Shown: positions 41,748-51,682, numbered from the stretch's first letter. The stretch is 64,000 nt of DNA from Paraburkholderia podalyriae (GCF_014397785.1 NZ_VZQQ01000019.1:1-64000); one strand, 5' to 3'. Notes: a model not told the origin generated them from the letters alone. Numbers and translations: made by a program.

Positions 41748-42557
41748 ATGCGCGCCGTTTCCTTGCGTACGTGCGCATATCACGTCTGTCTCTGGAGCAC
41801 GCTCGGCTTCGTGGTGCTGCCTCTGGTGATCGTTGTATGGGTGAGTTTCTTCGCCAACAAGATCGTGGGCTTTCCGGCGACCGGCTACACGCTGCACTGG
41901 TATGGCCACGCGTGGGCGCAGGACCCGTTTCGCGAGGGCTTCGTGACCAGTGTGCAGGTGGGGCTGTGCGCAACTGTCATCGCACTCCTGATCGGCGTGC
42001 CCGCGGCGCTCGCGCTCGCCCGTGCCACCTTCCCGGGCAAGGGCGTCATCAACACGATGCTGCTTTCGCCGATGCTGGTGCCGGGCATCGTGGCCGGCTG
42101 CGCGGTCTATGTCTATTACATCCAGATCGAGATCTTTACCGAGTGGCAAGTGGCGGCCACGCTGCCCGGCCTGATCGCTGCGCACACGCTGCTGGCGGTG
42201 CCCTGGGTGGTGCGACTCGTCACGGCGTCGCTGCAATCGGTGGGCAGTGGCGTCGAAGAGGCCGCGCTCAATCTCGGCGCCACGCCGTGGACCACGTTCC
42301 GCCGCGTGACGCTGCCGCTCGCCCGCCCCGGGCTGGTGGCAGGTGGATTATTCAGCTTCATCGTGTCGTTTACCGATGTCGAAAAATCGCTGTTCCTCGT
42401 CGGTCCGGGCCGCACGACGCTGCCGATCGGCATCATCAACTATCTGGAATGGAACCTCGATCCGACCATCACGGCGGTCGCCACGGTGCAGATCGTGATC
42501 ATCGGCATCGCGCTCGTCGTTTCAAATCGATATGTCAAGCTCAGCCACGTCTTCTGA
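41748..42557 (+). CDS. ABC transporter permease, PotC-like
   Basis: A 269-residue membrane protein with six helices and an EAA loop 'EEAALNLGATPWTTFRRVTL' near residues 170-189. GGAG lies seven bases before the ATG. It completes the heterodimeric channel with the PotB-like subunit and would contact the ATPase encoded next. Confidence 0.85.
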   Translation: MRAVSLRTCAYHVCLWSTLGFVVLPLVIVVWVSFFANKIVGFPATGYTLHWYGHAWAQDPFREGFVTSVQVGLCATVIALLIGVPAALALARATFPGKGVINTMLLSPMLVPGIVAGCAVYVYYIQIEIFTEWQVAATLPGLIAAHTLLAVPWVVRLVTASLQSVGSGVEEAALNLGATPWTTFRRVTLPLARPGLVAGGLFSFIVSFTDVEKSLFLVGPGRTTLPIGIINYLEWNLDPTITAVATVQIVIIGIALVVSNRYVKLSHVF

Positions 42558-42592
42558 CGCAGGTTTCCCCAGGCAATTCGGATCCATCGAAC

Positions 42593-43669
42593 ATGGCATA
42601 CATCGAGTTTTCCGGCGTCGAGAAGCGCTACGGTAATTTCCAGGCGGTGTCGCGCTTCGACCTCACGGTCGAGAAGGGCGAGATGATCGCGTTGCTTGGG
42701 CCCAGCGGCTGCGGCAAGACGACCACGCTGCGCATGCTGGCCGGCTTCGTGCCGGTGAGCGCGGGCACGATGCGTGTCGACGGGCGCGACATTACGCGCG
42801 AGCCACCGTATCGCCGCAATATGGGCATGGTCTTCCAGGGCTACGCGCTGTTTCCTCATATGACCGTCGCGCGCAACATCGCCTTTGGTCTCGAGATGCG
42901 CGGCGTGCCCGCAAGCGAGATCACCGCGCGCGTCATCGAGGCGCTCGATCGCGTGCGTCTGCACGACTTTGCCGAGCGGCTCCCGCGTCAACTCTCCGGC
43001 GGCCAACAGCAACGCGTGGCTCTCGCACGGGCGATGGCGATCAACCCCGACGTACTGCTGCTCGACGAACCGCTGTCCGCACTCGACGCGCGCCTGCGCC
43101 ACGAAGTGCGGGCCGAGATCCGCCAGTTGCAACGCGCAACAGGTCTCACCACGCTGATCGTCACGCACGATCAGGACGAAGCGCTCAGTATGGCCGATCG
43201 CCTTGTCGTGATGAGCAAGGGCTGCATTGAGCAGATCGGCTCGCCGGCGGATCTGTACGAGCGTCCGTGCAATCGGTTCGTCGCCGACTTCATGGGCCGC
43301 TCGAATTTCCTCGGCGGCAAGCTCGATGGCGACGGCCGCTTCCTGACCGATCACGGCGTCGCACTGAATTTCGACGGTGCCATACCGAACGATGCGAGCA
43401 CGCTGAGCTTCCGCCCGGAGCGCACGCGTCTGGTGGCACCCGATGCGCTCGGCGCATCGGCCACGGACGGCAGCACCAATACCCTCGCGGGCACCATCGT
43501 GTCGTTCGCGTATCTGGGACCGGTCATCGAATGCCAGGTGCAGGTCGACGATGGCCCAACCGTGATGGCACTGCTGACGAACACCGTTGACCCGGCCAGG
43601 CTCGGCATGCACGAAGGCAGCCGGATCGGCGTGCAGTGGTCGCGTCGCGACACCACCCTGTTGGCGTGA
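42593..43669 (+). CDS. ABC transporter ATPase, PotA-like
   Basis: A 358-residue ATPase. Walker A GPSGCGKTT is at residues 37-45, the signature LSGGQQQR near 135-142, Walker B VLLLDEP after it and the switch histidine in VTHDQ. The C-terminal 120 residues form the TOBE regulatory domain of the CUT1/spermidine group. It follows the permeases and powers uptake. Confidence 0.9.
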   Translation: MAYIEFSGVEKRYGNFQAVSRFDLTVEKGEMIALLGPSGCGKTTTLRMLAGFVPVSAGTMRVDGRDITREPPYRRNMGMVFQGYALFPHMTVARNIAFGLEMRGVPASEITARVIEALDRVRLHDFAERLPRQLSGGQQQRVALARAMAINPDVLLLDEPLSALDARLRHEVRAEIRQLQRATGLTTLIVTHDQDEALSMADRLVVMSKGCIEQIGSPADLYERPCNRFVADFMGRSNFLGGKLDGDGRFLTDHGVALNFDGAIPNDASTLSFRPERTRLVAPDALGASATDGSTNTLAGTIVSFAYLGPVIECQVQVDDGPTVMALLTNTVDPARLGMHEGSRIGVQWSRRDTTLLA

Positions 43670-43690
43670 GCGCCGCGATGCTGATCCTCC

Positions 43691-46600
43691 ATGACTGAGT
43701 TCCCGGGTTATTGCACGTTGTGTCGCTCGCGATGCGGATCGGTGAACCATGTCGAAGACGGCAAGCTGATCAAGGTCACGCCGCTCGCGCAGCATCCGAC
43801 CGGTGGCGCCCTGTGCGCGAAGGGACGCGCTGCGCCGGAGCTGCTCGCGAGCCCAAAACGGCTGACTACACCGATGCGTCGCACGGCGCCGCGTGACGCG
43901 GCCGATCCCGGCTGGATCAAAATCTCGTGGGACGAGGCGCTCGAGGAAATCACGCGGCAACTGCTCTCGATTCGCGCAAGCGATGGTGCCGAGGCGGTCG
44001 CCTTCGCCGTCACGACACCGAGTGGCACCCCGATGGTGGACAGCTTCGAATGGGTCGAGCGACTGGTGCGCTGTTTCGGCAGTCCCAACATGATCTACGC
44101 GATCGAGGTCTGCGGCTGGCACAAGGACTACGCGCAAAAGCTGACGTTCGGACGCGGTATCGGCGTGCCCGACTGGGACCACACCGACGTCATTGTGCTG
44201 TGGGGCCACAATCCCGCCCGCACGTGGCTGGCACAAGCGTCGCGTGTGGCACAGGCGAAACAGCGTGGCGCGCGCGTGATCGTCATCGACCCGAAGCAGG
44301 ATGGCAGCGGCCAGCAGGCCGACCTTTGGCTGCGCATTCGTCCCGGTGCGGACGGCGCACTCGCGATCGGTGCGATCCGACACCTGATCGAAACGCACCG
44401 CTACGATGCCGATTTCGTTCGGCGCTGGACGAATGCGCCGTGCCTGGTGGATATCGATACGCGACGTCTGCTGCATGCGAATGAGCTATGGCCGGAGGCT
44501 GTCGACGGTGCGCTGGTCGTCATCGACAGTGACGGACTACCGCATCCCTACGACACCCGTCGCGCGATGGAGGATGCGCACGCAGTGGACCTGCACGCAC
44601 GTTCGGCGTTGTGTGATCGTCGAGGAGAACAGCGTCGATTCGCCACGGTCTTCTCGCTGCTTGCCGACGCTGTCGCCATCCATACGACAGAGCACGTCGC
44701 GGCACTGACATGGATCGACGCGTCATCGATCGAGCAGTTCAACGCCCTGTTCGAAGGTGGGCCAAGGCTCAGCTATCACTCGTGGACCGGCGTCGGCCAA
44801 CATACCAACGCGAGCGCTACCGAGCGGGCCATCGGCACGCTCTATGCGTTGACCGGTGCGTGCGATGCGCAGGGAGGCAACGTTTGGACGGTGCCGCCGT
44901 CAACGCGCAGGGTCAACGACTACGACCTGCTGGCGCCCGAGCAACAGGCCAAGGCACTGGGCCTGGAGGATTTGCCGCTCGGCCCGCCGTCGCTGGGATG
45001 GATCACCGCGCGCGACTTTGCCGGTGCCGTGCTGCGGCGCACGCCGTATGCTGTGCGTGCGCTGGTGAGCTTCGGCAGCAATCTGCTGGTCTCGCAGGCC
45101 GATTCGGCGCGCAACCGGCAGGCGTTGCAAGCGCTTGACTTCCATGTGCACATCGACCCGTTCATGAACCCGACGGCGCAGAGTGCCGACATCGTGTTGC
45201 CGTCGACATTACCTTGGGAGCACGAAGCACTGAAGATCGGCTTCGAGATATCGCAGGCGGCCGTCGAGCACGTGCAGTTGCGTCCGCGGATGCTCACGCC
45301 GCTCGCATCGGCGCGCACCGACTACGAGATCGCCCTCGATCTCGCAGTGCGCATGGGCATGGGCGACCGATTCTTCGGTGGCGATATCGTCGCAGGCTGG
45401 AATTATCAGCTCGAGCCGCTCGGCGTCACCGTCGACACCTTGCGTGCGGCACCGACGGGCATGCGTTTTCCGCAAGCATTCGGCTATCGCAAATATGCCG
45501 CACCGGCAGCAGACGGTAGCGATGAAGTCAAAGGCTTCGATACGCCCAGCCGCCGCGTCGAGCTGTATTCAGAGTCGCTGCTCGACTGCGGTCAATCGCC
45601 ACTGGCGACCTTCGTCGAACCAGCACAAAGCCCGTTGCGCGACGACGCGGACGCGCGCTATCCGTTGGTTCTTACGACGGCGAAGACCGGCTGGTATGTG
45701 CACAGTTCGCATCGTCATATCGCGTCACTGCGCAAGAAGGCCATCGACCCGATGGTGCAGATCGGCGCTGGCCTTGCCGCAGCGAGAGGCATTGCGGCAG
45801 GCGACTGGACTCAGTTGTCGACGCCGTATGGCCACGTAGTGATGCGCGCGAAGATCGACGACAAACTCGACGACCGCACGGCAATCGCCGACTTCGGCTG
45901 GTGGCAAGGCGCGACCGCGTTCGGTCGCGAAGACACGCCGCTCGTCGGCGCGAGGTCGGCGAACATCAACGGCATCTTGAGCGATTGCGACCGAGACCCT
46001 GTGAGCGGTTCGGTGCCGCTGCGTGCGACGCTATGCAACGTGCAACGACACGCAACAATGAACCGTGGCCGATGGACAGACTGGCGCACGTTCCGCATCG
46101 TCGCGCATGAGGCGATGGCCAGGAACATCGCGCGTTTTGAATTCGCGCCGGTGGATGGCGGCGAGCTGCCCGACTTCCAGCCCGGACAACATCTCACGAT
46201 CCACGACGCAGGGCTTGGCATTACGCGCGCGTATTCGCTGGTGAGCGGCGGCAAAGCACCTCGTACGCTGTCGATTGCCGTGAAACGCGATGGCCGGATG
46301 TCGAGCCATCTGCATGGCCTCGCGCCCGGGGCGCTCGTCGAGCTCGGACCGCCCGGTGGCACGTTTGCAATGCCGACGCGCGGCGACCGGCCGCTGATCC
46401 TGCTGGGCAGCGGCATTGGCATCACACCGTTCATCAGTTATCTGGAAGCCATCGATGCCGAAGGGGGCGATGCGTATCCCGGCACCACGCTACACTACGT
46501 GTGCCGCGACAGCGGCGGTCATGCCTTCGCGGCGCGCATTCGTGAGATCGCATCGAAGCTGCCGCGTGTGCGCGTGGTGACGTATTATCGTGCACCGCGG

Positions 46601-47068
46601 TCGACCGACACGCTCGGTGTCGACTACGATCGCACCGGCGATCTGGCCTTCGACCTGATCGACGACGACACGCTCGCGCGTCGACCGTTGGCGTATCTGT
46701 GCGGATCGGGAGGCTTTCTCGAGACGGCGACCCGGGGTTTGGTCTGGCGAGGCATGCCGGCATTCGATGTCTTCGCCGAGATGTTCAAGTCGGAGGTAAC
46801 GGTGCCGACGAATCTCGTGCCGCAGCGGGTGACGGTGAGCGGCACGGGCAAAACCTTTGCGTGGCGGCCGGACCTCGGTACCATTCTCGAGGCAGCCGAT
46901 GCTGCCTCAGTCCCGATGCCGAGCGGTTGCCGTGTCGGTCAGTGCGAAAGTTGCCTGGTGCGTGTGGTCAGGGGCACGGTGTTGCACCTGCAGCCCTACG
47001 ACGGCCCTGCCGACGGCTGCCTGACGTGTCAGGCGGTGCCGCTCGACGAGGTCGAACTGGCGCCCTGA
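43691..47068 (+). CDS. Molybdopterin oxidoreductase fused to a ferredoxin reductase and 2Fe-2S domain
   Basis: A 1125-residue fusion. Residues 1-60 hold a 4Fe-4S site (C8, C11, C15, C42). The bis-MGD oxidoreductase body of the DMSO-reductase family spans about 60-770, with a possible Mo-ligand cysteine C141 in EVCGWHKD, and a C-terminal molybdopterin-binding barrel follows (about 650-770). From about 795 comes a phthalate-dioxygenase-reductase-like module: FAD region 'RAYSLVSGG', NAD region 'LILLGSGIGITPF', and a plant-type 2Fe-2S ferredoxin with C1080, C1085, C1088 and a fourth cysteine at 1110 or 1113. One chain can thus move electrons between NAD(P)H and the Mo centre. No export signal, so it is cytoplasmic. 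It follows the ABC transporter by 21 bases and probably acts on the imported compound. Confidence 0.85.
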   Translation: MTEFPGYCTLCRSRCGSVNHVEDGKLIKVTPLAQHPTGGALCAKGRAAPELLASPKRLTTPMRRTAPRDAADPGWIKISWDEALEEITRQLLSIRASDGAEAVAFAVTTPSGTPMVDSFEWVERLVRCFGSPNMIYAIEVCGWHKDYAQKLTFGRGIGVPDWDHTDVIVLWGHNPARTWLAQASRVAQAKQRGARVIVIDPKQDGSGQQADLWLRIRPGADGALAIGAIRHLIETHRYDADFVRRWTNAPCLVDIDTRRLLHANELWPEAVDGALVVIDSDGLPHPYDTRRAMEDAHAVDLHARSALCDRRGEQRRFATVFSLLADAVAIHTTEHVAALTWIDASSIEQFNALFEGGPRLSYHSWTGVGQHTNASATERAIGTLYALTGACDAQGGNVWTVPPSTRRVNDYDLLAPEQQAKALGLEDLPLGPPSLGWITARDFAGAVLRRTPYAVRALVSFGSNLLVSQADSARNRQALQALDFHVHIDPFMNPTAQSADIVLPSTLPWEHEALKIGFEISQAAVEHVQLRPRMLTPLASARTDYEIALDLAVRMGMGDRFFGGDIVAGWNYQLEPLGVTVDTLRAAPTGMRFPQAFGYRKYAAPAADGSDEVKGFDTPSRRVELYSESLLDCGQSPLATFVEPAQSPLRDDADARYPLVLTTAKTGWYVHSSHRHIASLRKKAIDPMVQIGAGLAAARGIAAGDWTQLSTPYGHVVMRAKIDDKLDDRTAIADFGWWQGATAFGREDTPLVGARSANINGILSDCDRDPVSGSVPLRATLCNVQRHATMNRGRWTDWRTFRIVAHEAMARNIARFEFAPVDGGELPDFQPGQHLTIHDAGLGITRAYSLVSGGKAPRTLSIAVKRDGRMSSHLHGLAPGALVELGPPGGTFAMPTRGDRPLILLGSGIGITPFISYLEAIDAEGGDAYPGTTLHYVCRDSGGHAFAARIREIASKLPRVRVVTYYRAPRSTDTLGVDYDRTGDLAFDLIDDDTLARRPLAYLCGSGGFLETATRGLVWRGMPAFDVFAEMFKSEVTVPTNLVPQRVTVSGTGKTFAWRPDLGTILEAADAASVPMPSGCRVGQCESCLVRVVRGTVLHLQPYDGPADGCLTCQAVPLDEVELAP

Positions 47069-47339
47069 GCGATCGTATGCGTGAAATACGCTGGCGGCGC
47101 AAGTCGCTCTCGGGCGAATCAGCGGTTCGCGCGATGTCGAGCGGCACATAACCTCGTTTTGCAATTTGCCCGTGATCTGCTGTAGGGCGCCAGAGAAAGC
47201 GCGACGTTGCACGCTGAAAATCAAGGACTTACGTGACAGTCGCGCCACGGGCGCCCGGGCGGGTGCGTCAAAGTGCGTGCGAATGGCCTACTTTCGCGCC
47301 AAAGTTGTAGCATTTTGCCTGACGCGATTGGCCGTAGAC

Positions 47340-47487
47340 GACCGAGCCCGTGTGAAAACGCACGCCGAATACGGCTTGCGCGAAAATCGACCCTTCAGAT
47401 CGCGCTGTATTGGCTTCGCAGCAACTCGGGAAGGGTAAAGCGACACCCGAAAACCGAGTACTTTTACGTTTTCACACGACCTCGGCC
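47340..47487. repeat. Small element bounded by inverted repeats (MITE-like)
   Basis: Two 23-base arms, 47340-47362 and 47465-47487, are inverted copies with 19 matches, including a perfect 12-base core CGTGTGAAAACG. They bound 148 bases without a gene, inside the otherwise empty gap 47069-47558. This could be a miniature inverted-repeat element or the remains of a transposon. No target duplication is obvious. Confidence 0.45.
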
Positions 47488-47558
47488 CATTGCTGCCGTT
47501 CGGACAAAATCTGTGAAGGTCTCAAGTTCAACCCAATCCAGACCATCGAGAGTCACGC

Positions 47559-48233
47559 ATGCCCCAACCCGCTATTGCATCTCGCCCACGTCTGAGCGCC
47601 GCCGCCATGGCCATTTCCGGGCTCTTGTTCGTTCTGTATCCGGCTATCCGCCCCTTCTCCGACGAGACCTCCCTGCAAGGGGCTACCGCTTTCGCGACCG
47701 GTCAGTGGCTGGTGGCGCACATGCTGGCTATGGTGGCTTTTACTTTGCTTCCACTGGGGCTGCTCGGCCTGCACAGTTCCCTACAACGGACGGCGGTCGA
47801 ACGCGGCGGGTATTGGGCAGTCGTGCTGAGCCTGATCGGGACGGGACTTACCTTGCCGTTCTATGGTGGGGAGGCCTACGGTCTTCACGCCATCGGGCAG
47901 CAGGCCCTGATCCAACGGAGCGCCGCAGTACTTCGTCTCGCCGCCGATGTCCGCTCCGGCCCGGGCGTCGCCATGTTCATTGTCGGGCTGTTGTTGCTTG
48001 CCATAGCGGCGATCATCGTCGCCATTACGATCTGGCGTTCGGTCACTTACCCGAGATGGAGCGGCGTCCCCTTGGCCGTTGGCCTCGCGCTCTACATCCC
48101 GCAGTTCCTTGGAACGCAGCCGCTCCGCCTCGCCCACGGGCTGCTTGTCGGTATCGGATGCTGGTGGATTGCAGCAGGCATATGGAACCGGGGCGCGAGG
48201 CAATGCTCCCAGGCTACGCAAGTCAACCCCTAA
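47559..48233 (+). CDS. Integral membrane protein of unknown function
   Basis: A 224-residue protein with six or so hydrophobic helices (about 13-30, 47-70, 84-102, 133-158, 168-185, 190-208), short loops and no catalytic motif. It resembles DUF4386-type membrane proteins in general layout only. It stands alone between the molybdopterin oxidoreductase island and the end of the virB operon, convergent with the latter. Confidence 0.6.
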   Translation: MPQPAIASRPRLSAAAMAISGLLFVLYPAIRPFSDETSLQGATAFATGQWLVAHMLAMVAFTLLPLGLLGLHSSLQRTAVERGGYWAVVLSLIGTGLTLPFYGGEAYGLHAIGQQALIQRSAAVLRLAADVRSGPGVAMFIVGLLLLAIAAIIVAITIWRSVTYPRWSGVPLAVGLALYIPQFLGTQPLRLAHGLLVGIGCWWIAAGIWNRGARQCSQATQVNP

Positions 48234-48514
48234 AGTTGATCGCTATGCACCGCGTGAACGTCCCAATCAGACCCGTAACCAGTCAACCGCCTGCCAGAGC
48301 CAACCGACCGAAACTTGGCCGCGTGCTGCCCGAAGCGCTTCCGCCCATGTCGCTCGGCAAGAACCGCTGGCGGAGCCTTAGCGGGACGATTCCTTGTGCG
48401 CCACAGCAGCTCGTTTGAGTTCGCCCCCCTCGCGGCCAATGTTTCTTCGCGGATGAACTAGCGCAACGGCGGGGCACGCCCGAATTTGCTGGGTGCAGGA
48501 TTCAGACTTCAAAG

Positions 48515-48577
48515 TTAAGCGAATCTCGACACGAGGATCAGCAAAGCTGCAGAAAGCGCGGTGATTGAATGTTTCAT
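48515..48577 (-). other. Short coupled ORF after virB10, signal-peptide-like
   Basis: A 20-codon frame, MKHSITALSAALLILVSRFA, whose ATG overlaps the virB10 stop (ATGA). It looks like a signal peptide without a lipobox or mature part, so it may be the remnant of a small secreted or lipoprotein gene. The DNA from 48234 to 48514 holds nothing else. Confidence 0.3.
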
Positions 48578-49911
48578 CGATTGCAACTCCCGTCAGTGAC
48601 GTTGGGCGGCAACATCATGTCCCGCTGTGTGATGAACGTGATGCGTTGACCGGGCTCCAGCTTCAGGGTCGGCTGGATGTTCATGTTGCGCTGGAGAATG
48701 GTCTGGGTCGTTTGCGACAGGGACTGTGCTGCCGCTTCCGACAGATCGGTCGACGCGCCTCCGTTGATGTTGATCGTGGTGCCGCTCTGTTGACCTTGGT
48801 TGTGGCCGATCCAGGCGGCGACGCCGGCGATCAGGAAGGTCGACCCGAAGATCCTGAAGAAGTGGTTATTGACCTCGGCGGTGACGCCCGCCTCGCCGTC
48901 CGGGTCATTGCCCGTGAGCCCGTCGAGACGCATGGTCGCGTGCCGGAAGATCATCCGGGTGGCAGCCATGAGCATCAGGTCCTGGCTGATTGCCACGTCG
49001 TTGTTCGTCCGCCCAAGAATCCGGGTTCCCTTCGGGATCAGCTTGCAGCTCCCGTCGATGCTGTCATAGATGTCGCGGTCGACCATCGCGCGGAAGGTAC
49101 CGGGCATGTCGCTTTTCGCGCCCTGCAGGATCACCGTGGGAATCGGTGTGCCGCCCATCACCATGTACGGCGAATCGATGGGGACCGGAACCAGCGGCTT
49201 CGCATCGTCAGTCGCGTCGCCCTGCTGTCTGACCCAGTCGCCGTTGCGCCGGTCGGTGGCGCTCGATACATTGGCGGGTGAGGGACCTGACGCGGTCGTC
49301 TGCGAGGAACCACCACCCGGTGACGGGCTGCCTGGCGCTGCCTGCAAGTCGGAGAGGTGCGCCAGGCTGCCCGCGATGCGGTCGGGCGACAGCCCATTCC
49401 CCGCGGACGGGTTGCCGTTGCCCGCACTCGTGTCCTCGTAAGCGACGAGCGACTGGCTCTGCATGGCGTCGATCTGCCGTTGGAGCGCGAGTCGATCGGC
49501 GTCGCGATCGGCGGCGCCTGGGCCAGACGTCCGGTAGTTTCGGGGCAGCGGGCCGGCATCGTCTCCGGGCACGCCCTTGGGGATGCCGTCGAGCGGTGTG
49601 CCGCCGAGCGGAGCGCTGGCTGCCGACGCGGCATCGCCCGCGCGTGCCAGCGCCAGGTTCCGCTGGTCTTCGAGGCGCTTGCGGATCGCATCCGGTGAGG
49701 CCTTCGGTTGCCGCGCATCCGCCGCGATCCGCTCGCGCTCGCGCCGCTCGGCCGCGGTCTCGTGCGGATGGGACAGCGCGTGCACCAGGACGATCGCGAG
49801 CAGTGCGGAGCACAGCGCGATGAGCAGCGTTTTCGCGAGATTCCGGCGGATGCGTGTGAGCCTGGCTGGCTCAGGTGTGAGCGGGGTGCCGCTTTTTTCC
49901 GGGGCGGCCAT
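48574..49911 (-). CDS. virB10: VirB10/TrbI-family type IV secretion protein
   Basis: A 445-residue bitopic protein. It has a short cytoplasmic start, a membrane helix at about 27-47, a long proline- and glycine-rich periplasmic linker (50-240), and the conserved VirB10 C-terminal barrel domain ('GGTPIPTVILQGAKSDMPGT', 'CKLIPKGTRILGRTNND'). It spans both membranes and senses energy for the outer-membrane pore. ATG at 49911 is favoured; a GTG two codons earlier overlaps the virB9 stop. Confidence 0.9.
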   Translation of the reverse strand: MAAPEKSGTPLTPEPARLTRIRRNLAKTLLIALCSALLAIVLVHALSHPHETAAERRERERIAADARQPKASPDAIRKRLEDQRNLALARAGDAASAASAPLGGTPLDGIPKGVPGDDAGPLPRNYRTSGPGAADRDADRLALQRQIDAMQSQSLVAYEDTSAGNGNPSAGNGLSPDRIAGSLAHLSDLQAAPGSPSPGGGSSQTTASGPSPANVSSATDRRNGDWVRQQGDATDDAKPLVPVPIDSPYMVMGGTPIPTVILQGAKSDMPGTFRAMVDRDIYDSIDGSCKLIPKGTRILGRTNNDVAISQDLMLMAATRMIFRHATMRLDGLTGNDPDGEAGVTAEVNNHFFRIFGSTFLIAGVAAWIGHNQGQQSGTTININGGASTDLSEAAAQSLSQTTQTILQRNMNIQPTLKLEPGQRITFITQRDMMLPPNVTDGSCNR

Positions 49912-49913
49912 GT

Positions 49914-50939
49914 TCACGGTTTCCCGTAGATGTTCTTCATGCGGGCCGAGTCACAGCCGAACAGTCCGCAGCCTTTGCCCCGACCGTTAAAGACCCGCAC
50001 TTCCTCTTTGCCGCGTTTGAGCAGCAGGCCGTATGGGGCGATCTGCTGCACCTCGAACAGGTCGTTGCGGAGCGGCACGAAGCTGGCGATCTCAGCATGG
50101 CCCTTGTCGTCCATCAGCAGGATCGCGGGCAGTTCGGCGTGGTGGGGAAACTGCAGATACGTGAACCTTCCGTCGTCAAAAACGGTCACTGGCGTGAACG
50201 ATGCATCTCCCTCCAGGCGATAGTCGAAGTTCGCCTGGTCGAGTGCGATGCGCGGGCCGCCTGAGCGCGCATCGCCAGGCGACCCCGCCTGCGCGCTTCC
50301 GTTCGCCTGTTCGCCCGTGCGTTGCGCAGGAGCGTTGCCCGGGTACTCGATGCCGAAGGGCGAGACCTGTCCCGCTGTCATTTGCGCATCGGTATCGAGG
50401 TAGTACCACGAGACGCGGTGATAGACCGTCCCATTGTCCGATGAGCGCAGGTCCAGTTCGTAACGCCGGCGCGACGTGATGATCGTCGCGGCATTGTCGA
50501 GCCCGGGCAGGCGTGCCTCGATGAACACGTCGCGCTTGGTGAGCGCCGTATGCTCGAGCCAGCGCTTGCCCGTATCGGACAGGTAGACGCCGGTGACTTC
50601 CTCGTCGGGGCCGAACACCAGGTGCGTTTCCTCGTTGGTGCGCACAAGTACGGGATAGAGGTAGTCCGGGTCATAGTCGTACACGACGAGCGACGAATCG
50701 TCGGGCGCCGGATATGGACCGTTGACGTGCGCGCGGGACGCGGGCGCGTGTCGGGCGCGGGGCTGCGGCGTCGGCGTGCGAACGGCATTCTCCGTGGGCT
50801 GCGCCGGGACTGTCGTCACCATACTTGCGGGCAGCGGCGCGGACGGCGCAGGCGATGATGCTGCGCCCTGGGCCCGGGCCGTCGCGGCGCACATCGCAAG
50901 GAGCACCGTGACGCACGCAGTCGAAAGAAGAAGCTTCAT
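49914..50939 (-). CDS. virB9: VirB9/TrbG-family type IV secretion protein
   Basis: A 341-residue protein with a signal peptide (cleavage near ATARA-QG, residue 23). It has an N-terminal beta domain ('VVYDYDPDYLYPVLVRTNEE', 'RRRYELDLRS') and a C-terminal domain ('FDYRLEGDASFTPVTVFDDG') that binds VirB10 in the outer-membrane core. A VirB7 lipoprotein normally stabilises VirB9; none is recognisable here. It overlaps virB8 by four bases. Confidence 0.9.
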   Translation of the reverse strand: MKLLLSTACVTVLLAMCAATARAQGAASSPAPSAPLPASMVTTVPAQPTENAVRTPTPQPRARHAPASRAHVNGPYPAPDDSSLVVYDYDPDYLYPVLVRTNEETHLVFGPDEEVTGVYLSDTGKRWLEHTALTKRDVFIEARLPGLDNAATIITSRRRYELDLRSSDNGTVYHRVSWYYLDTDAQMTAGQVSPFGIEYPGNAPAQRTGEQANGSAQAGSPGDARSGGPRIALDQANFDYRLEGDASFTPVTVFDDGRFTYLQFPHHAELPAILLMDDKGHAEIASFVPLRNDLFEVQQIAPYGLLLKRGKEEVRVFNGRGKGCGLFGCDSARMKNIYGKP

Positions 50940-51682
50940 TGCGTGGCTCCGGGATTGACACCCAGATAGGGTGTAAGGCTGAAGTGGGTGATACGAAGCC
51001 CGATCGGGTTGTCCTTCTCTTCGCCAGATTTCAGCGTTTCAGGCGCGAGAAGGAAACTGACCGTGAGCAGCATCTGTTTCGGCCGGGACGGCTTGCCGTT
51101 CACGCTCTCGATCAACGTGAAGATCAGGTAGGCGACCTGTCCATCGGGTGAGAACGAGGTGGAGTTCTCGATGAATTCGCGGGTGAGGCCGGGCGTCTGC
51201 ACGACGCGCTGCGCGACCGGATCGGTCGCGGTAATGTACGTTTCCAGCTCTTGCGTGGCGGAGCCCGAGGTCCAGCCGAATGCAGCCGGGATCTGGCGCG
51301 TGAGCGTATCCTGGCTGTCCGCTTCGATCGTGAAGACGCGCGACGCCCATTTCACGAGGAAATAGCGCTTGTTCGCCGCGGTGACCGAGTAGGTTTCGGC
51401 GTATCGGTCAGAGACCCATACGGCGCCACTCTTCTCGTCGTGTTCGACAAAATACGGACGCGGGCCGCTGTGCACACTCTGCACGATCAGTGCAGCGCAT
51501 TCACCGGCAGCAATCAGCGCGAACACGGCGGCCACCTTGATTGCGAGCCGTTTTTCCCAGAGGGGTCGCTGGAAGGCGGCGAACCAGGCCGCGACCGTCT
51601 CGCCCGTATTGGGCGGCGACGGAAGGTCAACGGCGGGTGCCTGGGTGCGGGAAGACACGCGAAAGTGCAAGCGTTTGCGCAT
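50936..51682 (-). CDS. virB8: VirB8/TrbF-family type IV secretion protein
   Basis: A 248-residue bitopic inner-membrane protein. One membrane helix is at 48-68, and a periplasmic NTF2-like domain follows ('RYAETYSVTAANKRYFLVKW', 'AYLIFTLIESVNGKPSRPKQ'). It nucleates assembly of the mating channel. AAGGG lies seven bases before the ATG. An eight-base inverted repeat surrounds its start. Confidence 0.9.
   Translation of the reverse strand: MRKRLHFRVSSRTQAPAVDLPSPPNTGETVAAWFAAFQRPLWEKRLAIKVAAVFALIAAGECAALIVQSVHSGPRPYFVEHDEKSGAVWVSDRYAETYSVTAANKRYFLVKWASRVFTIEADSQDTLTRQIPAAFGWTSGSATQELETYITATDPVAQRVVQTPGLTREFIENSTSFSPDGQVAYLIFTLIESVNGKPSRPKQMLLTVSFLLAPETLKSGEEKDNPIGLRITHFSLTPYLGVNPGATQ

Noticed and set aside
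40165..43669. Very long overlapping frames across the ABC transporter genes
   Set aside because: They are extensions of the true permease and ATPase frames into neighbouring coding sequence; the chosen starts have ribosome sites and stop-start overlaps.
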